Shown piece by piece: positions 56,188 to 64,000 of a DNA stretch of 64,000 nt. Each line of letters starts with the position of its first letter. Position 1 is the stretch's first letter. The stretch spans positions 62,001 through 126,000 of the forward strand of contig NBAZ01000016.1 in the NCBI GenBank assembly GCA_002794735.1, written 5' to 3'. Made by a program: the position numbers and the translations under genes. The notes under the pieces are model-generated. The model worked only from the letters and a program-made list of their open reading frames with translations, was not told where the DNA came from and searched no databases. This stretch comes from Pyrrhoderma lamaoense (taxonomy: Eukaryota; Basidiomycota; Agaricomycetes; Hymenochaetales; Hymenochaetaceae).

Positions 56188-59148
56188 TTATGCAACATAT
56201 GCAAACGTATCTCTAGTCCCATCAACACGTTCCATATACTCCTTTTCCAACAAGGTATCAATAGCCTTTTTGATATCTGGAATCTTAGGCGTGAACCGTG
56301 TAGAAATATGTGAGATAACTTCTTGGATCAGAGTTTGGTTTTTCATCGTCTTGCGAGCTTTCATTATCCTAAGCATTCGATGGCATTTAGAAACTCATTT
56401 TATACGACGAAGAATTATGGACTATACTTACCGAACAATGGTTGCTTGTATAGCGAACTTACGGTCTTCGTCCACATTTTTAAGAACTTCAGTTGTTTCT
56501 GCCTTCGCTTCCGCACGAATTGTCTGATTAAGATTAACTTTAATTTTCTTCTGCTTGAAGTCTAATTATCGTTGACAAAAATCACATCAAGCATTGCAAT
56601 TGGGAGAGTTAGAGTGTGGTGATACTTACTAGGGTTGAGATCATAATTCTCCCCTTCTCCATCATGTAAGAGCACACGGGCCTTACAGAGGATAGCAAGA
56701 ACCTGTTTCAACAATTCGGAAGGAATACCAGTCCCTGTCTGAATCTCAGTCTCGCTCAACGAATCAACAGCCTCTCCGCTACTCGTTCCATTATACAAAC
56801 AAAGTACAGCCATTTGGAAGGCACTCGTCATGAATATATATTTCACCGCATTTTTCGTATAGTTCGTTCGTAATTCACACTTGGAATAGTTCCATAGCCA
56901 TGTCAATTTTCGGCCAGAGTGTTTTTGCTGGTAGTACGCTTGGAACCTGTTGTAAGTAGGGAGAATTTCGGTTGGGATGATAAAGTTCATGTCGAGAGGC
57001 TTCAATGGCCAGAAGTTTGTACCGAGGACTTGAATAGTGAAGGTGAGGTCCTCAGAGCCAGGGTGAGAAATAGCCATCTTTTCTTTGAATTGATCCGTTA
57101 GATCTTTGCTCAAAGACATATCTGTGAAAGGGAGTGATAAAATGAAGATTTAGTAAGCAACCAGAGTTTCATAGCAAAAACAGTTCACTCACCAGTGAAC
57201 ATTCGCTGCAACTTTTGAGTGTACTCGAATCCACATGCTTCCTTCAGCTTTGAGATCATACTAGCCTCCGCCTCATCACTGGCGCTAGCACCATGGATAA
57301 GCCGCTTGCTAAGCTTGTTGGAATAGAAGTTCTGGAACACATCCTTATCCTCAATATACTTGAAGATAATCATTACTTGATTCAGAGATGACTCAAGGTC
57401 CTGTTCTTCCGATACCTTGTTAGACTTTCGTAAGAGTGAATCAGCTTGTTTGGCAAGCAGTTCAGGAGACCTTGTCGAGCTTGACGTAGGGGTGGACGAG
57501 CCTGGGGTCATGACGAGTGTGGCTGCATTTCGGTTGACAAACTCTCGACATGCCTTGTCTAACGAAGCAACAAAGCCTGCCTCGCCCCGGAATGATCTTT
57601 GAACAGTTTCCGAGTTCTTGGAGTGTATTTCTAATAGCGCATCAACATAGGCTTTAGGATCAACATCTGAGCTTTCCTCAGCGCCCTCACTCCCATTACC
57701 AGCCCCACCGGTAGTAATCAACTTCTCAACCGCTGCTAATCCAGCCTTCTTGACATGATCTTCGAACTTCTTCCTCAATGGCTCAAGTCCTTCCGATATT
57801 CTCGATAATAATGCATACATTCGCTGCAAATCCTCGTCCTTATCGAAGTCCAAAAGTTTCTGGAATTCCTCCCACATTGTGGAGGCATGTGCACGAATCA
57901 ATACATCTTCGCATTTGCTTACAAGTACCTTGCGAGTTACTGTATTAAGATACCTCTCCACACGATCTTCCTCTTCCTTCAACCTCTCCTCAGCCCGTTT
58001 GAGATAGTCCGATACGCTATTCTGAGATAAAAATGCTTCGCTCTCATTCCTATAATAACGTTCTGTAGCCTCGATGAAAGGAATTTCGAAGGCCTCTTTG
58101 TATACATCGAGCGATTGTTTGTTTGTATCCGTTTCGTCAAGCCCAAGAGAAACAAAACTGTCTACAACTTTTTTGACTAAGGTTTGATCAATCGAATCGC
58201 CATTTCGCTGCTTTTCAATTAGTCGTAAAACAGCCCCTGCAAGCCGAGCATTCCCTTTATTAATATAGTCAAAGAAGTTCAATTTCCATTGAACAAGAGC
58301 GAGCTAGCAAACATGACAAAGTGGTGTTAGTGTGATCAGATGACGAGAACCCTTATTTGATGGAAAAAAAAGGGGGGGGGGAAGGGGAGAAGGAGAAACG
58401 TACTGTATAGACATTATATACACCCTTTCTCCCTTCATCCTTCTCGCGCTTTACCCAATGGCGATTAAGATATGTGAACAATCGATTGATGTAATTAGCA
58501 CCAGTCGTGTATCTATCCCATTCTCTAGCATAGTATTGAAGTAACTCTTCGTCAACAAGGTGCTCTGCGCCCTAAAAAAATGGATGCATAAGGTCAGTTT
58601 ACGTCTAAACAAAGGCTTTAATGGAGAGCATGAGGCGCGTGGCGCGTGCACACCATCGCAAACTGACGCGCGTCGTGGAGAAAGAGCATCGGTGATCACG
58701 GAGCAAAATAAAGATCTTACCTCTCGTACAGTCTTGAGATGAGCGATTAGATACTTGGTAAGTTTATTATAGAGATCGGATCCCATCAAGTTTGCACCTG
58801 CTAAGATCCAAGAAGACAGAGAGAGTTAGTTACCCCACGTACATAAGAATGATGAGAATTCTTGTGGCGATAAGAAAGAAAAGGATAGGTTGTAGAAAGA
58901 AGAAATAGCAAGGGTAGATACATACTCCTGTTGCCCATGGCCGAGCCTGTATCATGATTTGCATGCATCCGAGACGAAGTGCAGTAATTGTAGGAAACCG
59001 TGTAAAGAGACATATACTTTGAGTATGAAACCCCGGTCTGAAGCTTGGTCATGATATGATCAACCCCCTCCTCTAGATATCTCCATGTTGTCTCGAGGTC
59101 TGCACTCGGCGGTGGGATGTTATGGCCAGAGCTAGACGCAGAAGACAT
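56188..59148 (-). CDS. CUL1: Cullin 1 (Cdc53-type SCF scaffold)
   Basis: Scaffold of SCF ubiquitin ligases: the N-terminus binds Skp1/F-box adaptors, the C-terminus binds Rbx1 and is neddylated. Exons: 59148-58926, 58800-58721, 58571-58404, 58303-57193, 57121-56630, 56561 to about 56410, and a last exon to 56188, all in phase. Start MSSASSSGHNIPPPSADLE. Cullin repeat motifs include KYMSLYTVSYNYCTSSRM, TGANLMGSDLYNKLTKYLI and LVQWKLNFFDYINKGN. The cullin homology domain includes SLSKDLTDQFKEKM and FWPLKPLDMNFIIP. The winged-helix end has RKTMKNQTLIQEVI, IKKAIDTLLEKEYMERV and the canonical C-terminus DTFAYVA. The neddylation Lys is expected in the IVRIMKARK segment. The intact frame across seven exons contrasts with several other genes in the window. 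Confidence 0.95.
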
Positions 59149-59539
59149 CGTCGTCAGCGTCGTGAGTATGAAAGCAAGTAAAGTCGGCAGATCAAGTAAG
59201 GTGCACGCATATGAACGTGAGGCTAAGCTAAGTAAGTGGGCCACATCCGTATTACTAATATGATAACATAATACGGAATTTAGTTCTTTATTTCATACTT
59301 TGTCTGTATTTCTTCTTATTCCGAGCTTCATTTAACTCGTTGGATGCCATTTTAAATATCATAAATAAGTATATTATATACAATCTAAAACATCTGATGT
59401 CTCTTAAGGTGAAAATCAATATAATACTGAAATAATAAAATAATGTCATATGAAGCACGTGATCTGCGGACATCCTTTTTTGACCTTTTCTATTGCACTT
59501 CAGTGTGTTCCATCGTCTCTTCCGCGTTTTCTCGAGACG
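59149..59539. promoter_or_regulatory. Divergent promoter between CUL1 and mL58
   Basis: About 390 bp, AT-rich, non-coding; it should serve both genes. No motif assigned. Confidence 0.4.
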
Positions 59540-60065
59540 ATGAGCTCAGCGACACGCATCTTTGCTCGTACATACGCAACGAGAAGGCCAGTAAGGCCCC
59601 CACCAAAAATTGTTGACCCTCTTCTATCTTCACCAAATGCAACGGTCACGCAACTAAACGATGGCTTAACCTCATTCATCGTCCTCCGCCATCGGCGCCT
59701 TCAGTCTTCTCGACAACCGCACTCCTGCATCTCCTTTACTCCTATCTACAAAATCGGAAGCGAATGTGGTTCCACCTAGAATGCGCAAAGAACGCGTGTT
59801 CAATAACCGTGTTCTCACTGAGGATGACTTCGTGGAGATGAGAAAACTCCGCGCCGAGAACCCATCGTATTACACACGGATACGCCTTGCCAAGATGTTC
59901 AATTGCCCCCCTTTCCTTGTTGCTCAAAAGGTTCCTCTGTCAAAACCAGATCGCATCGCTGCACTCGAGAAGACCGCGAATGAACACGAGAAGATTAGAG
60001 AACAGTGGGGTGAACTGAAGACCATGGCGAGAGATATAAAGAAAAAGCGAAGACAATTTTGGTAG
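59540..60065 (+). CDS. MRPL20: Mitochondrial ribosomal protein mL58 (Mrpl20 type), two apparent frameshifts
   Basis: Fungal mitochondrial large-subunit protein. The single-exon region starts at ATG 59540 with a presequence-like end (MSSATRIFARTYATRRPVRP). The expected motif order is present but spread over three frames: PKIVDPLLSSPNATVTQLN in the first, RPPPSAPSVFSTTAL in the second, and PASPLLLSTKSEANVVPP followed by LTEDDFVEMRKLRAENPS, RLAKMFNCPPFLV and a lysine-rich tail in the third. One missing base near 59680 and one near 59724 would restore a single frame. Two changes in an otherwise conserved gene suggest sequence error. The family call rests on the N-terminal Pro-rich block plus the EEDV-type C-terminal block. 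Confidence 0.8.
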
Positions 60066-60841
60066 CCGCTTTCTGCTTCAGGTATCCTCATAATTTTCTT
60101 ATCTTCAGTATGTTTCCATCATCCGACCTATCAAAGCAAGTGCTGACGAATTCATAGTATGTACTACTTATAGTTTTCATAATTAGTTCCTCGGAATGCA
60201 TTCTCGCTCTCGCTCCCCCCCCTTAATTGACTGATCCTTATAAATGATGCCTCCTTAACAAAAACCTCTGGAAGAAGACCTGTTCTTGACAACCATAAAC
60301 AAAGACCATTCAAATCCGTGTGCTAATATCATCGAAAAATATTCCCAGTGATCCCTAAGGACAATCTAATCAACCGGATCTAGACAATAGAGGAAAGCCA
60401 TAGACAACAATCAAGTTAAGGAGCTGATGCCTAATACTCCTGTAGATATATATATGTAGAATATCTGATTGTGATCTTGGATAAAGTGATGTCTGCCGGC
60501 GTTTGGAATAAAATGAGATCTTAAATATCCAGAAAATGTTCAGTTGTAAAAATATTGCATTTTGAGCGTATGCGTAGTGGTCACATAATTGTATACATAA
60601 CAGTCTCATGCTAACGCCAGACGGAGCCATAAACAACAAACGGGGACACAACAAGTGAGAGTGGGAAGGAGGCATGATCAAGGAAATATAGAGAGGTGAC
60701 AACTGAAAAAAATACAAAAGACACAATGGAAATCTCTCCCTTCCAACCCCCAATTCCTTTAGTGATGGAGGGGAAGAGAAGGGGAAAGAGAGAGAGTCTG
60801 TGCGACTAATTTGTACATATCGATCAAGTATCGGAAAAAGT
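60066..60841. other. Intergenic between convergent mL58 and eS19
   Basis: About 780 bp holding both 3' UTRs. A minus-strand frame (60370-60891) overlaps the eS19 tail and is not a gene. Confidence 0.45.
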
Positions 60842-61753
60842 TTACTCATCATCCTCCTCATCCTCATCTTCCTCCTCCTCAGCCTCCTCACGCAACGATT
60901 CTACGATGGCAGTAGCAATTCGGTCCAAATCACGTTGTCCATCCTGGCTGATTCTACGTCCACCAGCCTCACTCTGTTCGAGTACGCCAATTTTCTCAAG
61001 GGCTTGTACGACCCTGCGTTGGACACCGGTAGATGCATCAGCGTGGTGTGATGGGCGGTTTCCTCGGCGATTGCGTCCACCGTGGAGCTTGGCGAGAGCA
61101 CCGACACCGACATGCTTACGGAGGTAGATGTGTCGTGCAACAGCAGCTATAGAACCAAAACCAATAAAACATGCATAATCCCGTCCAATACACACACAAA
61201 TCGAAAACGCCCAAAATTAAGTCCCCAGTAAAAACAATCCAAAGCAGTAAGCAATACGGATCATCGAGGTTCTTTGAGATTAAACGCACCGGCACGAGTG
61301 TAGAACCAGTCTGGGTCGTAAGGTGCAAGTTCCTTGTAGTGACCAGTCTTGACAATATCAACCCAAGTTGGTACCTCAAGCTTGCCTGAACGTTTTAAGT
61401 GGGCAGCATATGCGCTGATGAATGCATCTGCGCTATATTCCCCCAATAGCCAATTGTCACAAATACACCAAGATTCCCATTTATACAATCACAACAACGA
61501 AGTGATGCACCGCCAGACAAAGGTTTGTTAACCATATAAACGCGACAAGCATAGCGACCAGATTTTATCGTTCATTTCCACCAGCATTTATGTATGTTTC
61601 AGTTTAACAAATAGCGATATGCAGTATTCCCAAACACCGACGAGTTTAAAGGATACACAGAATAGATCATACAACAAAAACAAAGTCAGTCTTCCAGAGA
61701 ACTTATACCACAAGCTCAAAGCAAACGCACCTGACGTCTCTTACACCTGGCAT
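60842..61753 (-). CDS. RPS19: 40S ribosomal protein eS19
   Basis: Small-subunit protein needed for 18S rRNA 3' maturation. Three exons, 61753-61731, 61432-61290 and 61146-60842, sum to 156 residues. Start [20 protein letters not shown] is the normal family start. Next are [87 protein letters not shown] and [17 protein letters not shown]. The usual protein ends soon after the last motif; here an acidic tail of Glu and Asp (about 15 residues) is added. Short first exon and 5'-proximal long intron are typical of fungal ribosomal protein genes. Confidence 0.96.
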
Positions 61754-62775
61754 TTTGTGTACTTTTGTTTGCGCTAGAAAGCAGCAAGGAGTGAGGAAGA
61801 GAAGGAGGCGAGGGGGTGTTTTAGAGAACGACTAGACTCTTGCGGTCGACAGGGGGGCTTGTAGTTCCAAAACCGGTTCTGTGTGTAGCTGAGGGTCCTT
61901 CCTTTTTGAGGTACTATACAGTACGTATATCTTTAAGCAGTAACAATGGTTTCATAAACTAATAAATAAAGCATCACGTGCTCATTCACATTGATGAATA
62001 ATAATTACATATAAATTTATAATAAAAATAATAAAAATAACAGAGTTGAAATATGTTTTCCCTCCGGCCTTGTATACGTCTCAGCAAACGTTTCATAATA
62101 GAGACCAGTGGATTAGTATCATCCATAATATCACTTTAGCTATTCATCCAGTTTCATCACATAGACATTGATCGATGACATATACAAAAGTTCTCATGTT
62201 TTGCTGCAAAGATTGATACTCAGACTTAGACTTGAAACACCGTTCAAGACAATTTTATCGGAGCGCAAAAAATCGATGCAATTCAGTATAAAAAGCCAAT
62301 AAACTACATATTCCGTCAATAGATAAGAAGAAAAGTCAAGGAAAACTGGTAAAAAAAAACATAAAGATCATATAACACAATGATAGGGGAGATCTGGAAG
62401 CGGCCGGATAAAAGGCTGTTTGTACATCTCTTTTACTACACTAAAAAGAGAGGAAGTCGAAAGCTTAAGGAAAACCAAATGTTAAACTTTGTTTGTAACA
62501 TCGGTTCAGTCCTTTTTAACTAAGAAGACACTGTTCAAGGATTGAAATAAAGGTAGCCAATTCTTCATAAACAATGATAATCTGGGGCGAGAGGCAAGAA
62601 GCAGTTAAAGACGAGACAAGAGGGAGACAAAATGTGACTAAGAAAAGCCCATCATGCCACAACAATGATGATGATACACATATGAAACACAGAATCGACG
62701 GGCCTTTCTACGTCAAGGGGGAGATACTGAAAAGAAGAGACAAGCATAGATATTGGACAGAGCTCTTCGCTCTGT
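61754..62775. promoter_or_regulatory. eS19 promoter region and 3' flank of the membrane protein gene
   Basis: About 1 kb, AT-rich, non-coding. It includes the eS19 upstream region near 61.75-62.0 kb. No motif assigned. Confidence 0.4.
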
Positions 62776-64000
62776 TTAATCAACCTGCCTATCAATGGTA
62801 ACCTTGACACCCTTGGTGTTTACGATGTTCACTTGTTCATCACTAGGAACTAAACCTTCCTTTCCCTCATTCATTGAGCTTTTCCCATCTACATCCCAGT
62901 CTGGGCGGGACTTGTCAGCGCCCATCTCACCGATCGTATATGTTTGTCCAACAGTGCCTGTACCGATTGTGCTATTGATGTTCACTACATTGGCAGGGCC
63001 AGTTGCGCGTGCACTAAGGACATGAGTCGTTCCACGACTGGTACCAGCGCTTGCGTTTGGAGTCGCAGCTCCAGCAAAGGATCCACCATATGCAAGAGTA
63101 CCACGAACAGAGAGGATGATACGTAAAGTCATCGTGGTTGTCAAAACTGCAGCCATGCTCGTCACAATAGTCTTAATTGAGTCTTTGGTGTCCGTAGGCT
63201 TCGCAATGAACCAGAAGAACATGTTAACCATATTAACGATCCAGATGGCACCGTATAAGTTGAGTCCATCGCGAAGCATGAGCTTCCAGTAAGAAAGAGG
63301 TCTCGCTTTGAGTGTTCTGAAGGAGCGAACGAGTGCAAGGGCGAATGAGGCGGTGTACAAGGCGGTAGGTGCTACCCAGTAGATACCAACCCAGTTGTGC
63401 TTTGGTCCCGCAATACATCCCTGACCCTCGAGAAGTGGTACAGCTAGAAGAGTCACCATGTTAGAGACTAGACAACATGAATCGACTATTAAAACTTACA
63501 TCTATAGAAGCCACAAGCAATAGCCATGCAGACAACCTGGATCGCAAATAGCACTCCCATTCCGGTAAGAACTTGTCGGTTTTTGTCGAAGATGGCATGG
63601 ATACGGATGACATGACATATTGAGCAAGCACACATAAGGATGGCCGTGCAGATAGGCTCAAACAAGAAGAAATGGGAGCATTGCTAAAAATAACGTCGGG
63701 GATCAGAGATGTCAGCGCACCCCATCGCAACGAAGGAACCGTATCTACATACAGACTGCGTGAAGGAAGTATCAAAAAACGCAACCGCTGTTACCAGAAG
63801 GTCCGAGAGGTTTCAATAAGAGTTTTTAGTTAAGAGAGTTAAGTATTACAACTGACCGACAATGACAAATTCTATGGGCATGAAGAAACGCATGAAATGG
63901 AACAATATCTTGAGGACTGGCCACTCAGGGGTCTTCATTAAGCGCCATCCACGAGGAGAGAGCACAAGAGTGTCCCATGCTGCAACAGTGAGAGTACAGA
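62776..64000 (-). CDS. Multi-pass membrane protein, fungal 7-TM-like (5' end outside window)
   Basis: The 3' part of a multi-exon gene on the minus strand. The last exon is 63443-62776, joined through an intron to an exon ending at 63500; further exons run to the window edge. Hydrophobic segments include ILMCACSICHVIRIHAIF, VLFAIQVVCMAIACGFYRS, WVGIYWVAPTALYTASFALA, LNLYGAIWIVNMVNMFFWFI and TSMAAVLTTTMTLRIILSV, then a long Ser/Thr/Gly-rich cytosolic tail. The pattern resembles the large families of uncharacterised Agaricomycete membrane proteins (DUF6533-like). The family name is a guess from layout; function unknown. Confidence 0.65.

Overview
This window looks like nuclear DNA of a basidiomycete fungus, probably an Agaricomycete. 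Genes are broken by many short GT-AG introns (about 50-80 nt), some exons are tiny, and the gene set is fungal: TOM22, ALG7, COQ5, FCF2, CUL1, LC8, eS19, mL58 and a complex I 39-kDa subunit. It also holds a NACHT-WD40 NLR, a Zn2Cys6 regulator and fungal 7-TM proteins. No bacterial-style operons, CRISPR arrays, tRNA or rRNA genes were seen.

Layout. 0.6-6.4 kb: TOM22 (minus) and, divergently, a large many-exon Zn2Cys6 transcription factor. 7.4-18.0 kb: an accessory block. A C2-NACHT-WD40 NLR gene lies between a solo LTR (inverted) and a complete, young, non-autonomous LTR retrotransposon of the same family; both insertions have 4-bp target duplications of the form GTAY. 18.0-29.8 kb: a small unknown protein, then two tandem GH35 beta-galactosidase genes (minus) whose sequence similarity is patchy in a way that suggests gene conversion, then a UPF0390-type small basic protein. 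31.1-33.2 kb: a CENP-B-type HTH protein without a transposase domain. 33.2-39.7 kb: a gene-poor, AT-rich block with nothing recognisable. 39.7-49 kb: dense housekeeping genes (NDUFA9-like, FCF2, COQ5, ALG7, and a SET domain apparently fused to the tRNA deaminase subunit TAD3). 50-52 kb: a 7-TM protein. 54-62 kb: LC8 dynein light chain, CUL1, mL58 and eS19. The last 1.2 kb is the 3' part of another membrane protein gene that runs off the window.

A cross-cutting observation affects how the sequence should be read. About ten single-base deletions interrupt otherwise well-conserved reading frames in seven genes, most of them in short G or C runs. They include ALG7 and mL58, which are expected to be needed for growth or respiration. 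The simplest reading is residual indel error in the assembly, not pseudogenes, but this needs read-level checking. Coordinates of multi-exon genes are given as start-to-stop spans; introns were inferred by eye from splice signals and frame.
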